From Conexibacter sp. CPCC 206217 (GTDB lineage Bacteria > Actinomycetota > Thermoleophilia > Solirubrobacterales > Solirubrobacteraceae): a DNA stretch of 64,000 nucleotides. The stretch lies in contig NZ_JAUTDO010000001.1 in assembly GCF_030646165.1 (NCBI RefSeq), positions 186,001-250,000 on the forward strand, read 5' to 3'. Made by a program: the position numbers and the translations under genes. Positions 41,285 to 50,476 of this stretch are shown piece after piece; positions within the stretch are counted from its first letter, which is position 1; the number at the start of each line of letters is the position of its first letter. Under the pieces are notes generated by a model. The model ran no database searches and had not been told where the DNA came from. It saw only the letters and a list, made by a program, of their open reading frames with translations.

Positions 41285-41835
41285 CGCCGACGGTGCTCAA
41301 CCGGACGTTGGTGCTCGTCTACGGCGCCGCTGTGCTGGTGACCGTCGGCGTCGCGGTCGTCGCAACGCCGCTGTTGGGCAGCGACGCGGCCCAATGGCGT
41401 TCGATCCAGTTTCCGACGGTACCCGCGACGACGAGCGAAGCGTTCGACCTCTTCGTCAACAACGTGCGCATGCTCGCCGCCGCGATCGGTGCGGCCGTCG
41501 CCGTCAACGCGCCGTGGCTCACCGCCGTCGATCGCGATCCTCGGACGAGCAGGCTGTGGAAGTTCACCCGCGCGCTGCTCGACCTCGCCCTCCTGCTGGT
41601 CGTGCTGAGGAACTTGGCCGTCGTCGGGCTTGGCGTCGCGGTGTACCGCGAACGGATGGTCGAGGCCATCCTCCCGCACGGACCGATCGAGCTCGCCGGC
41701 TTCGCCTGCGGCCTGACGCTGTATCTCTTCGCCCGGCGCAGCCCGCTGCCCGCGCAGACGTGGCGCACGCTGATCGGTGCCGGCATCGCGCTGCTGGCCG
41801 TCAGCGCGTTGCTCGAGATCTTCGCCCAGCTGTGA
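41281..41835 (+). CDS. SpoIIM-like integral membrane protein
   Basis: The product has 184 residues from ATG 41281. There are about four or five hydrophobic helices (TLVLVYGAAVLVTVGVAVVA, NVRMLAAAIGAAVAVNAPWL, LLDLALLLVVLRNLAVVGLG, IELAGFACGLTLYLFARRSP, TLIGAGIALLAVSALLEIFA). NNVR early and LPHGPIELAGF late match the stage II sporulation protein M pattern (N-N, then LPHGxxELPA). Such proteins also occur in conjugative elements. It is coupled to the ParA-like gene before it and followed 13 bases later by another membrane protein. Confidence 0.7.
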   Translation: MTPTVLNRTLVLVYGAAVLVTVGVAVVATPLLGSDAAQWRSIQFPTVPATTSEAFDLFVNNVRMLAAAIGAAVAVNAPWLTAVDRDPRTSRLWKFTRALLDLALLLVVLRNLAVVGLGVAVYRERMVEAILPHGPIELAGFACGLTLYLFARRSPLPAQTWRTLIGAGIALLAVSALLEIFAQL

Positions 41836-41848
41836 AGGACGAAGCCTG

Positions 41849-43369
41849 ATGCGCTCGACCAGCCCGCTCGTCGCGCTCATGCTCGTCGCCCTCTCGATCG
41901 TCGGCGCCGGAGCCGCCGCAGGGATCGCGCTCCTCACCCGGTCCGAGCTGCCGCCGCCGACTGGGACGACCGCCGCCCTGGCACGCACCGCGATCGTGCG
42001 GGGTCCGACGACTACGGCGACGGCACCCGCCGAGACGCGCCCGCGGCCGAACGAGGCGGAGGGCAGCTCGTCAGAGTTGCGGCAGCCGACGCGGCGTCAC
42101 GCGCGCAGCACCGGCCTCTTCAGCTGGCTGCGCGAGCGGGATCTCGTGGTGCTGCTCGCGCTCGCGGCCGTTGCCGGCACCGTCTTCGGCGTCGTGAGCG
42201 CTGCGGTGATGACCGCACGGGTCGTGACACGCCGCATCCGGAATCGACGCGTGCGCACCTACGCGCGGTACGAGCTGCGGCTGTCAGCGCACGACGAGGC
42301 GAAGGCGGACGACCTTGAACACGCGCTCGAGACCGTCCTCGGAATCGTCCGCCAACGCGCCGACGAGCGCTGGCGCGAGGGGCAGCCACACATCGCGTTC
42401 GAGCTGCACCACTCAGCGACGAGATCCGGAATGGAGTGGATGATGTGCGTCGTCTGCCAGCCGGCCGTCGCGGTGCAGATCGACGCGGCGCTCGCGACCG
42501 CCTATCCGGATCTCCGGCTCGGCCACGACTTCATCGCGAGACCGGAGCCGGTCGACGGGCAGCTCCGACGCCCCCGCTACGTCGAACGTCTCCGCAAGCA
42601 GCGGTCGTTCGTCTACGCGCTCGGACGCGACGTCGAGACGGCGGCCGCCGTCCGCGCGACCGGCGGCACGCCGGCGATCGAGCGGATCGCGCGAGCGCAG
42701 GCGACGAGTCAGCACGCCAGCACGGTGCGGATCACGCTCGTGCCGACGCTGCACGCCGTCGAGCGGTTGGCTGCCGTCGTCGCGCAGCGCGAGGCTGATC
42801 GCGCCGCCGGCGGCGAGCGCTGGGGCGCGTCCGAAGCCGGCCTTCGCGCGCCGCAGCGGCACGCCGAGCTCGACCGCGCGCGCCGGACGCAGGGCCGCTC
42901 GCTCGCATGGTTCGAGATCGTCGTCGCGAGCGACGACGAGGGAACGGTCAGAACGGTCACGGCCGCCGTCCAGGCCGTCCGCGGCGACAACCGGCTGCAC
43001 CGGCGGACGCTCGATCTGCGTCCGCGCCGCACCCGCGATCGGTTCGTCGCCGGCGACCCGCCGCTGCTGCCGCTGGTCTGGTTCAACTGGCTCGCCCCGC
43101 CGTTCACGATGGTGCTGGGCCTGCGCACGCTGATCTCCACCGCCGAGCTCGCCCAACTGGTCGAGCTGCCGACGGCGGGTATGCGCGACGTTCCCGTACG
43201 CCGACTGATGGTGCCACGCGTTCCCGCGCCTCCCGAGGCGTTCGGCACCGTGACGGGAGCGCTTGAGCTGCCGCCGGCTGACGACGAGCCGTTCGACCCA
43301 GCGGCGATCAGACCAGAGGCGACGACGGCACTCCCGCGCACGGCGATCGACGCGGTTCGAGCAAGATGA
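41849..43369 (+). CDS. Conjugation-associated membrane protein before the coupling ATPase
   Basis: The product has 506 residues from ATG 41849. The first helix is LVALMLVALSIVGAGAAAGI, followed by a disordered stretch, a second helix (LVVLLALAAVAGTVFGVVSA) and a soluble region containing HIAFELHHSATRSGMEWMMC, AYPDLRLGHDF and LVWFNWLAPPFTMVLG. The stop overlaps the start of the VirD4/TraG-like gene (ATGA), as for membrane-anchored partners of coupling proteins. The domain type is the same as that found upstream of TraG/HerA-like ATPases in actinobacterial ICEs, but I cannot assign a name. Confidence 0.65.
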   Translation: MRSTSPLVALMLVALSIVGAGAAAGIALLTRSELPPPTGTTAALARTAIVRGPTTTATAPAETRPRPNEAEGSSSELRQPTRRHARSTGLFSWLRERDLVVLLALAAVAGTVFGVVSAAVMTARVVTRRIRNRRVRTYARYELRLSAHDEAKADDLEHALETVLGIVRQRADERWREGQPHIAFELHHSATRSGMEWMMCVVCQPAVAVQIDAALATAYPDLRLGHDFIARPEPVDGQLRRPRYVERLRKQRSFVYALGRDVETAAAVRATGGTPAIERIARAQATSQHASTVRITLVPTLHAVERLAAVVAQREADRAAGGERWGASEAGLRAPQRHAELDRARRTQGRSLAWFEIVVASDDEGTVRTVTAAVQAVRGDNRLHRRTLDLRPRRTRDRFVAGDPPLLPLVWFNWLAPPFTMVLGLRTLISTAELAQLVELPTAGMRDVPVRRLMVPRVPAPPEAFGTVTGALELPPADDEPFDPAAIRPEATTALPRTAIDAVRAR

Positions 43370-46230
43370 CGGCCGCCTCGACGTACCCGCTGATGCCGAC
43401 TCTGCAGGCGTCCAACAGCGCCGTCGTGCAACGGCCCGGCGACCGCCCGCAGGGCACGCTCGTCGTCGGCGGGCAGGGCAGCGGCAAGACCTCCTTCTTG
43501 TTGCGAAGCTTCCTCAACGACTGCCGGGATCCGAACTGCTCGCCGATCCTGATCGATCCCAAGAGCGAGGTCGCGCGGACGGCTCTCGCGCTCGTGCCAC
43601 CGAGCTGCGACAAGACCGTGTGGTTCCTCGACCTCGCGTTTCCCCGCTTCGGCATGTCGCCGCTGCGACTCCCGCCCGCGACGATGCGCGACCCGCGCAA
43701 GCTCTCGGGCGCCGTCTCCGGCGTCGCCGACAACATCGTCAACTCGCTGCTCGACGTCAACGAGGGCCAGATCTTCCAGGCCAGTCGCGACTTGCTCTAC
43801 CACGCGACGATCGGCGCACTCGCCCTCGCGCGCTCGACCGACACACGCCCGCGTTTCGAGGACGTGTACGGTCTGCTGCTGCCGTACCGCGCCGATCTGC
43901 GCGACGCCGTCGTATCGGCGACCGCGCACATCCCGGACCTCGACCAGACGCACGAGTTCTGGGCGCACGAGATCCCCGACATGATCGAGGGAGCTTCGTC
44001 GATAACGCGACAGCAGATGAAGGCGCCGCGTAACAAGGTCGGCGGGATCGTCAGCGTGCCGCCGCTGCGGCGCTTCTTCAACCACCCCGTCGACATGCCG
44101 CTGTCGAGCATCGTCGAGCGGCGCGACATCCTGATCGTCGACGCCGCCATGGGCGGCGGTGCCGACCGGCCGGGGATCGGCGAGGAGAACTCGATCGCCT
44201 GCATGCGCTTCCTGCTGCGAATGCTCCACAGCCACATGCAGCACCAGATCCACCTCGAGCCTGCACGTCGCGCCCGCGTCGCGCTCCATCTCGAAGAGTG
44301 CCACTACCTGATCAACGAGACGATCATCGACATGTTGGCGACGCACCGCGCCGCCGGCCTCGACGTCACGCTCGTGCACCAGTTCTTCGCCCAGCTGCTG
44401 TCGTCGGCGTCCGGGCCGCGATCGGAGAAGATCCGCAAAGGGATCCTCAACCTCTGCCAGTCGCGCTGCCTCTTTCGCCTGGGCGACCCGGTCGACGCCG
44501 AGGAGGCCGCGCGGATCGCGATGCCGGTCTTCGAGTCGCTGTTCCGCTCCGACCCGGAGTCCCGCGCGCGCATGCGCGCGACCCCCGAGGCACTTCTCGG
44601 TCTGAGGACATGGCACTGCCTCGCGTCATGGATCATCGGCGGCCAGCGGGCCCAGGCCTTCATCGGCCGGACGTTCGCTATGCCGTCGGTGGGGCTCGGC
44701 TGGACCCGCCACCACTACCAGCGCCTGGTCGACCGCTGCGGCGAGTACCCGGAGACGATGTCGTCGACCTACACGCGTTCGACGCCAGCGGACACGCCGG
44801 GGCCGTCGGCGCGAGGTGCCGACGAGCCCACTGCAGGCCCGGATTCGGACTCGGCGACCGGCGAGTCAACGAGTCCTCCAACGCCGCCACGGCGCGCGAC
44901 GGGCGCACACCTCCAGCCGGAGCGCTGGTCCGCGAGCGAGCCCGCCGACGACACCGACGTGATGAGATCGCGCGTGTTGAAGCTCGTCGGCAAGCCCGTC
45001 TCCGAGCGCGACGCGAAGCCGCCCGCGGCAGACGCACCAACGCCGGAGACGTACGCCGAGCTGGCGGTGATAGACCAGATCGTCGAACTCCAGGCGCCGA
45101 CGAGACCGCGGACGACGGCGCCGCTGCAACGCGTCGCCGAGCAGCATCTGCGCGTCCTGAAGCTGCTCGACCGCTGCGGCATGATGACCGCCGCGCAGCT
45201 GCGGCGGGCCGCCTGGCCGGACGGCATCGGCGAGCGCGCTGTGCAGAAAGCGCTCGCCCGCCTCGAGTCCGCCGGCCTGATCCGCCGCACGCCGACACGG
45301 CTGCGCGCACAGTCGCGGCGCAACAGCCCGCCGCTCTGGTCGTTGACGTCGAAGGGCTTCGTCCTCGGCCAGGAGCCACCCGGCGGCCTCCCGCCGGTCA
45401 TCGCCCCCAGACGCCGCTACCGCCCGAGCGAGGCGCGCGACGGCGCCCGCGTTCGTCATGACCTGCACGTCGTCAACTGGATGCAGTCGCTCCACCAACT
45501 CGTGCCGGACCTCGTCACTGACAACTGGCGCACGGCTCGCTACTACACCGCCCGTTTCAGCCCGCCGCTGCTCGGCGAAGGCCGCGACCGCCGACCACTC
45601 CGTGCGTCCGACATCCAGCTGCCCGACGGCTACGCGCTCTCAGGCGTCGCGCAGAGATGCGAGGAGATCGTCGCCGACCTCGCCGTCGAGCTGCGCCTCG
45701 ATGCCGAGCAAGCTGCCCAAGCCGGCCTCGACTCCCCGATCCGCTTCGACCTCCTGCTCGAACTCGACCTCACCGAGCGCCCCGCCTACAACCGCGACAA
45801 GCTCGCCCGCTACGACGCCTTCCTCACCGGCTGGTGCCTCGCCCACCCCCGCATCGCCCGCCTCGGCACCCGCCCGATCGTCGTCTTCACGTCTCCGAAC
45901 GCTAGATCGATGCTGGCGCTGATGAAGGAGGCGGACGAGGTGATGACGGCGAGCATCGGAAGGCTCGGGACACCGGAGCACGAGTGGTACTTCGCCGGAC
46001 GCCAGCACACCTTCTTTGCGATCGAGGGAGACGTTCATCATCGCTCGGGCAACGTGCTGGGGCTTCAGCGTCTTCCTGCGCAACTCCGACGAGGTCTTGG
46101 TGACCAACGGGGTCCTGCGGTACGACTCAGTCTCGAGGCACGCTCTGCGCCGGATGCGCCCACGAGGTCCGCAGGCGACAGAGTTCGCCAACGAGCTGAT
46201 GGACGCGCGCCGCGACGAGACCCGGACTGA
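43366..46230 (+). CDS. VirD4/TraG-like coupling ATPase fused to a replication-relaxation-type domain
   Basis: The product has 954 residues from ATG 43366. The ATPase lies at 1-450: Walker A LVVGGQGSGKTSFLLRSF (33-50), ILIDPKSEV at 61-69, and the Walker B-like VALHLEECHYLI (306-315). This is the T4SS coupling-protein family (VirD4/TraG/HerA). A disordered linker (about 470-580) leads to a winged helix, HLRVLKLLDRCGMMTAAQLR, RAAWPDGIGERAVQKALARL, ESAGLIRRTP, the pattern of replication-relaxation proteins. A beta/alpha C-terminus follows (RFDLLLELDLTERPAYNRDK, LARYDAFLTGWCL). These two parts are normally separate genes. No other relaxase was recognised, so this fused protein may do DNA recognition itself. 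Confidence 0.8.
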   Translation: MTAASTYPLMPTLQASNSAVVQRPGDRPQGTLVVGGQGSGKTSFLLRSFLNDCRDPNCSPILIDPKSEVARTALALVPPSCDKTVWFLDLAFPRFGMSPLRLPPATMRDPRKLSGAVSGVADNIVNSLLDVNEGQIFQASRDLLYHATIGALALARSTDTRPRFEDVYGLLLPYRADLRDAVVSATAHIPDLDQTHEFWAHEIPDMIEGASSITRQQMKAPRNKVGGIVSVPPLRRFFNHPVDMPLSSIVERRDILIVDAAMGGGADRPGIGEENSIACMRFLLRMLHSHMQHQIHLEPARRARVALHLEECHYLINETIIDMLATHRAAGLDVTLVHQFFAQLLSSASGPRSEKIRKGILNLCQSRCLFRLGDPVDAEEAARIAMPVFESLFRSDPESRARMRATPEALLGLRTWHCLASWIIGGQRAQAFIGRTFAMPSVGLGWTRHHYQRLVDRCGEYPETMSSTYTRSTPADTPGPSARGADEPTAGPDSDSATGESTSPPTPPRRATGAHLQPERWSASEPADDTDVMRSRVLKLVGKPVSERDAKPPAADAPTPETYAELAVIDQIVELQAPTRPRTTAPLQRVAEQHLRVLKLLDRCGMMTAAQLRRAAWPDGIGERAVQKALARLESAGLIRRTPTRLRAQSRRNSPPLWSLTSKGFVLGQEPPGGLPPVIAPRRRYRPSEARDGARVRHDLHVVNWMQSLHQLVPDLVTDNWRTARYYTARFSPPLLGEGRDRRPLRASDIQLPDGYALSGVAQRCEEIVADLAVELRLDAEQAAQAGLDSPIRFDLLLELDLTERPAYNRDKLARYDAFLTGWCLAHPRIARLGTRPIVVFTSPNARSMLALMKEADEVMTASIGRLGTPEHEWYFAGRQHTFFAIEGDVHHRSGNVLGLQRLPAQLRRGLGDQRGPAVRLSLEARSAPDAPTRSAGDRVRQRADGRAPRRDPD

Positions 46231-46288
46231 CACCCGCCACCTCCACGCGCTGGCGAGTTACAGGCGCGGCCGTGGCTGCCCGACGCGT

Positions 46289-47191
46289 TCAGGTGGCGGA
46301 TGTCTCACGGAGGTGGGCCGCGTCGTTTCTGGGCGGAGCGCCGAACATGCGGCGGTACTCGCGGCTGAACTGCGAGGGACTGCCGTAGCCCACGGCGTAG
46401 CCGACGCCGGCGACGTCATCGGCGTGAGCGAGAAGGCGGGTGCGCGCCTCGTGCAGGCGCAGGTGCTTTTGATACTGGAGCGGCGTCATCTGCGTGATGG
46501 CTCGGAAGTGTCGGTGGAACGACGTGACGCTCATCGACGCGCGCGCCGCGAGTTCCTCGACGCTGAACGGCTGGTCATAGTGAGTTCGGATCCAACTGAT
46601 CGCGTGAGAGAGCTGAGAGAGGTGGCTGTCGGGAAGGCCGATCTGGCGGACCGTCTGCCCGTGCTTACCGGTGATGAGCCGCCAGAGCAGCTCCCGCTCG
46701 TACAGCGGCTGGAGTCCGGCGGCGTCGGCGGGGCGGTCGAGCAGCCTGGTGAGGCGTTCGACGACGTCCAGCAGGTCCGGGTCGGCAATCCCGGTCGCCA
46801 GTGCCTGAGCCACGCTCGACACGGTTGTCTGACGCGGCGCGGGAGCGGCGAGCAGCATCTCGGATACGATCGCTGGCTGCAGGCTAATCGAGATCGCGAG
46901 GTAGGGCTGGACCTTGTTCGCCCCAGTGACTGCACAGGTCACTGGAAGGCCGACTGAAGCCACGACGAACTCTCCGGCTCCGTAGTACGAGGTCTTCTCG
47001 CAGAGCACGGTTCGGACAGTTCCCTGCACCACGAGCGATACGCTGGGACCGAGGGTTTCGCCCGCTGGGGGCGTGAGTGCGCTGACCCGCTCCAGCCGGA
47101 CCCGCGGCAACGCAGTAGGGGCGCGTCCTTCTTGGGCGTGACGGCTAATGACGTCGCAAATCCGTGCTAACGCTTGCGTCTGTCGGGCCAT
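46289..47191 (-). CDS. AraC-family transcriptional regulator
   Basis: The product has 300 residues from ATG 47191; the frame is open to 47248 without added homology. The N-terminal AraC_N-type sensor (PSVSLVVQGTVRTVLCEKTS, VASVGLPVTCAVTGANKVQP) is followed by a double HTH: AISWIRTHYDQPFSVEELAA, RASMSVTSFHRHFRAITQMT and GVGYAVGYGSPSQFSREYRR. It is divergent from a flavin-dependent oxidoreductase gene that it probably controls. It converges on the TraG-like gene end at 46230. The set 46289-48834 looks like inserted cargo. Confidence 0.9.
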   Translation of the reverse strand: MARQTQALARICDVISRHAQEGRAPTALPRVRLERVSALTPPAGETLGPSVSLVVQGTVRTVLCEKTSYYGAGEFVVASVGLPVTCAVTGANKVQPYLAISISLQPAIVSEMLLAAPAPRQTTVSSVAQALATGIADPDLLDVVERLTRLLDRPADAAGLQPLYERELLWRLITGKHGQTVRQIGLPDSHLSQLSHAISWIRTHYDQPFSVEELAARASMSVTSFHRHFRAITQMTPLQYQKHLRLHEARTRLLAHADDVAGVGYAVGYGSPSQFSREYRRMFGAPPRNDAAHLRETSAT

Positions 47192-47302
47192 ATTCCAAGT
47201 GAAGCACGTCCTCCGCGCTATGAGCCCAGAGTTGGAAGGATCGTGCAAGCATCAGGTATCAACGGTCTAGGGCGCGCGGCGGGGCGGTGCTCTCATGAAG
47301 GC
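47192..47302. promoter_or_regulatory. Divergent promoter region of araC-type and LLM genes
   Basis: The 111 bases between the two divergent starts must hold both promoters and the AraC-type operator. Relatively AT-rich segments (CCATATTCCAAG, GCATCAGGTATCAACGG) are visible. Exact boxes cannot be assigned by eye. Confidence 0.5.
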
Positions 47303-48202
47303 ATGCCTAGCTACGGCCGTCCGCTTTCGTTCGGCGCGAACATCACCCCCACGAGCAGCACCTTCGACCGGCCGGTGCGCCTCGCACTTCTGAGCGAAAC
47401 GCTCGGCTACGAGCTTGTGACCTTCCGGGATCAGCCTTACAACCCTGCGCTGCTGGACGCCTGGACGCTCGTGGCATGGGTGGCCGCACGCACAGAACGC
47501 GTGCACATCGCGGCCAACGTGCTCGCTCTGCCGTTGCGTCCGCCGGCCATCCTCGCGCGCGCAGCCATCAGCCTCAGCCTGCTCTCGGGCGGCCGATTCG
47601 CACTCGGCTTGGGGGCTGGGGGAGCGTGGGACGGCATCGAGTCTATGGGCGGCCGGCGGCTCACCCCCGGCGAAGGCGTGCAGGCATTGGAGGAGGCCGT
47701 CGCCATCATCCGCTCGGTCTGGGACGCGGGCGAGCCCACGCTGGTGAACATCACCGGCGACTACTACGAGATCTCTGGCGCCCGGCGCGGCCCGCTCCCA
47801 CCCCATCCGATCCCGATCTGGATCGGGGCCCACAAGCCCAAGATGCTCCGGTTGATCGGCCGCCATGCCGACGGCTGGCTCCCCGCGTTGAGCCGTGCCA
47901 CCCCCGAAGAGCTCACAGCCGGCAACGCGTTGATCGACGACACCGCGCGCGCCGCCGGCCGAGAGCCTCGCGCCATTCGACGGCTGCTCAACATCGAGGG
48001 CTCGTTCGATCCCGCGGCTGACGCGCCACTCACCGGCACGTCAGCGCAATGGACCCGTCAGCTCGCAGCGCTCGCGCTCGGGGGCGGCTTTGACACGTTC
48101 CTTCTCACCACAGACGACGCGGACACCATCCGGCAATTTGCCGAGGAAGTTGTACCAGCAGTCCGCGCAGCAGTAGAACCGCAAACAGGAGAACCAACAT
48201 GA
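47303..48202 (+). CDS. LLM-class flavin-dependent oxidoreductase (luciferase-like)
   Basis: The product has 299 residues from ATG 47303. The bacterial luciferase-like TIM barrel is recognised by FGANITPTSSTFDRPVRLAL, LVTFRDQPYNPALLDAWTLV, VHIAANVLALPLRPPAILAR, RFALGLGAGGAWDGIESMGG and GPLPPHPIPIWIGAHKPKML followed by RLIGRHADGW, all F420/FMN-type family features. It reduces or oxidises small molecules with reduced flavin or F420; the substrate is unknown. It overlaps the next gene by four bases (ATGA). Confidence 0.85.
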   Translation: MPSYGRPLSFGANITPTSSTFDRPVRLALLSETLGYELVTFRDQPYNPALLDAWTLVAWVAARTERVHIAANVLALPLRPPAILARAAISLSLLSGGRFALGLGAGGAWDGIESMGGRRLTPGEGVQALEEAVAIIRSVWDAGEPTLVNITGDYYEISGARRGPLPPHPIPIWIGAHKPKMLRLIGRHADGWLPALSRATPEELTAGNALIDDTARAAGREPRAIRRLLNIEGSFDPAADAPLTGTSAQWTRQLAALALGGGFDTFLLTTDDADTIRQFAEEVVPAVRAAVEPQTGEPT

Positions 48203-48834
48203 AGATTGTCGTATTCGGCGCCGGTTTCGTCGGCGGCGCGATCGCGCGCGAGCTCGCCGCACGCGGGCATGACGTCACCGCCGTCTCCCGGTCGGGAAGC
48301 GCCGACATGCCGGAGCCGGTGCGCTCGGTCGCCGGCAGCGTCGGCGAACCGGCGTTTGTGAGATCCGTGACCTCTGGCGCCGATGTCGTCGTGTCCGCGC
48401 TTCCTGCTCGCGCCGACGGCGCGAGCCTCGCAGCGGGCGTCACGACGCTCATGCACGCCGCCGAAGCCAGCGGCGCCCGCCTCGGGGTCGTCGGCGGTGC
48501 CTCCGTCATCCCGGTCTTCGAGGGACAGCCCGCCCAGGGCGATACCCCTGAGTTCCCCGAGCGGTTCGCCGCGCTCCACCATGCCCATCAGGAGACGCTG
48601 GACACGCTTCGCCTGGCCCCGGCCGACGTCGACTGGTTCTACTTGATCCCGGCGGGCGAGTTCGGCGCTTACAACCCCGGCACGCGCACCGGCAGATACC
48701 GCAAGAGCACTGTCGCACAGGTCACGAACGCCGAGGGCAGATCGTTGCTGGGAGTGGACGACTACGCGATCGGCTTCGCCGACGAGGTCGAAGCGCCTCA
48801 CACCCGACGCGCCTGGCTCGCGATCGGCTACTGA
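48199..48834 (+). CDS. NAD(P)-binding Rossmann protein (YwnB-like)
   Basis: The product has 211 residues from ATG 48199. The dinucleotide fold is clear: MKIVVFGAGFVGGAIARELA (GxGxxG), then TAVSRSG, SGADVVVSALPARA, and ARLGVVGGASVIPVFEGQ. The length and the VGGASV pattern fit the NAD(P)H-binding/YwnB short family. It is coupled to the LLM oxidoreductase and probably acts in the same redox step. No active-site tyrosine typical of SDRs is evident. Confidence 0.85.
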   Translation: MKIVVFGAGFVGGAIARELAARGHDVTAVSRSGSADMPEPVRSVAGSVGEPAFVRSVTSGADVVVSALPARADGASLAAGVTTLMHAAEASGARLGVVGGASVIPVFEGQPAQGDTPEFPERFAALHHAHQETLDTLRLAPADVDWFYLIPAGEFGAYNPGTRTGRYRKSTVAQVTNAEGRSLLGVDDYAIGFADEVEAPHTRRAWLAIGY

Positions 48835-48983
48835 TCGCGGGCCAGCATGCGCAGTTCGTCGCGGTCAGAACGCTCGTGTCGTAGCTCTTCCATCTAGCAG
48901 ATAGTCCCCGCCGTCTCGGACTGAAACGCTGCGGAGACACGGATGTGGCGCTCTCCGTCGCCGTGCGACGTAGGATCGCGCCC

Positions 48984-49277
48984 GTGGACACTATGGATCG
49001 TCTTCGTGAGTACGTCCGCGAGAACTCGCAGACCATGCTCCGATGGGACCCTCGCACCTATCGTCTCGACGAGCAGCAGGTGGTCAGGTGGCTGTCGGAA
49101 AGGGAGGGGATTCCGACAGCAGAGGCGCACGATCGGATCGCCGCGGCGCTCGTCGAGCGGGGCGTCGCGCTGACGCGGACGGCCTTCGACCGATCAGACG
49201 AGAGCCGGGGAACCCGCGGTTCTCCGCCACCCCGGGTCCGCCCCGAATGGTTCGTGCCACGAGACCTTCTGGACTGA
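48984..49277 (+). CDS. Small hypothetical protein
   Basis: The product has 97 residues from GTG 48984 (ATG 48993 is an alternative). It is helical, with RLREYVRENSQTMLRWDPRT and QVVRWLSEREGIPTAEAHDR, then a polar C-terminus. The segment IPTAEAHDRIAAALVERGVA is amphipathic. No family is recognised. It lies between the oxidoreductase cargo and the convergent conjugation operon end. Confidence 0.45.
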   Translation: MDTMDRLREYVRENSQTMLRWDPRTYRLDEQQVVRWLSEREGIPTAEAHDRIAAALVERGVALTRTAFDRSDESRGTRGSPPPRVRPEWFVPRDLLD

Positions 49278-49387
49278 ACTCCCGACTCTCAACGCTGATG
49301 CCGGCCAGCAAGTAGGTGGCATGCCGTCTCCCCGGTGTCGTCAAAGGGTTGGCCAGAGATAGGTCCCGCAGCGAACTTCTAGTGGAA

Positions 49388-50476
49388 TCACAGCCTGGGC
49401 CAATGCCGCACCACGAAGCTGCTGCTCGCCAGCTGACCGGTGATGTCCGGGCTCCAGCGCGGTCCCGACCCTGCCGGGATCGTCACGCCGTAGTGGGCGG
49501 TGTTGAACGAGAGGCCGGCGACGATCGAGAAGACGTGGCCTTCGTTGGCGTAGACGGTCAGCCATCTGCCGGGGCCGGGGGCTCCCCAGCTCTCGAGGTC
49601 GCCGGATACTCGCGGGATCGAGTCGAGCATGCCGGCGTGGTGCAGGGCGAACGAGGTTGAGGACGAGCAGTCGTAGGACGGCTGGACGGCGGCGAGCGAG
49701 GCACCGTGGCCGCCGCCGTAGACGTACGGCTTGCGGTGGATCTGGTTCGCCGCCTGGATGAAGTCCTTGATCTCCGGCGGCGCGCTTTCCGGCGCCGTGG
49801 CTGAGCCGTCCGGCAGGATTCTCGCGCGATCGCCGGGACTCAGGCGGAGCGGTCCCGCGCCGCCGGCGTCGAGCTGGGCACAAGCGTCCGCCTGCTCGCC
49901 GGCGCTCGGGAACTCCGATGGCGCCGGCGTGCCGCGATCGTCATCTGCCGCGCGCACGATGTCGACATCGACCTGACGTCGTCCCCATCCCTCCTGGAAT
50001 TCCCGACCGCGCCAGTCGTAGAAGTCGATGTGTCTGCCGAGGATCGCGCCACCCGTGTCGTCCGCGACGAAGACGATTCTGGGATCTCCGAACGGGTTCG
50101 GGCGGGCATGCACGAGCGACCCCAACGGGATCAGCGCCGGATCGACGGCGATCACGTAGGCCGGTCTGGCCGGACGGAGATCGGTGCCGGTCGCGGTGAC
50201 GCCGGTGCCCTCCATCGCGTTCCACGGCGGGCCGTACGACGTCGAGAGCCAGTTGCCCGAGCCAGCCGGGAACGTCGGCACCGTGCCGTTGCCGAGCGCA
50301 CCAGCCTCGCACGCCTTCTCGATGCCGCCGAGTACGCCGGCGAACGTCACGAGCGGCAGCATCACGAACAGCAGCAGGCCGCTGAGGACCGCCGCCACTC
50401 CTGCGGCAGCGCGTCCACCGCGACCGCCGCCGGCGACGGCGGCGCCTCCTGAGACGAACGGCAGCCAGGCGCTCAC
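49388..50476 (-). CDS. 3D-domain plus NlpC/P60 cell-wall hydrolase
   Basis: The product has 362 residues. An N-terminal membrane helix (AAGVAAVLSGLLLFVMLPLV) anchors it outside. A 3D domain follows (VIAVDPALIPLGSLVHARPN, IVFVADDTGGAILGRHIDFY). The C-terminal NlpC/P60-like part has the catalytic Cys in PSYDCSSSTSFALHHAG, the His in NEGHVFSIVAGLSF, and IHRKPYVYGGGHG. It likely opens peptidoglycan for the mating apparatus (VirB1-like role). Combining 3D with NlpC/P60 in one protein is notable. The start overlaps the VirB4-type gene stop (ATGA). Confidence 0.85.
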   Translation of the reverse strand: MSAWLPFVSGGAAVAGGGRGGRAAAGVAAVLSGLLLFVMLPLVTFAGVLGGIEKACEAGALGNGTVPTFPAGSGNWLSTSYGPPWNAMEGTGVTATGTDLRPARPAYVIAVDPALIPLGSLVHARPNPFGDPRIVFVADDTGGAILGRHIDFYDWRGREFQEGWGRRQVDVDIVRAADDDRGTPAPSEFPSAGEQADACAQLDAGGAGPLRLSPGDRARILPDGSATAPESAPPEIKDFIQAANQIHRKPYVYGGGHGASLAAVQPSYDCSSSTSFALHHAGMLDSIPRVSGDLESWGAPGPGRWLTVYANEGHVFSIVAGLSFNTAHYGVTIPAGSGPRWSPDITGQLASSSFVVRHWPRL

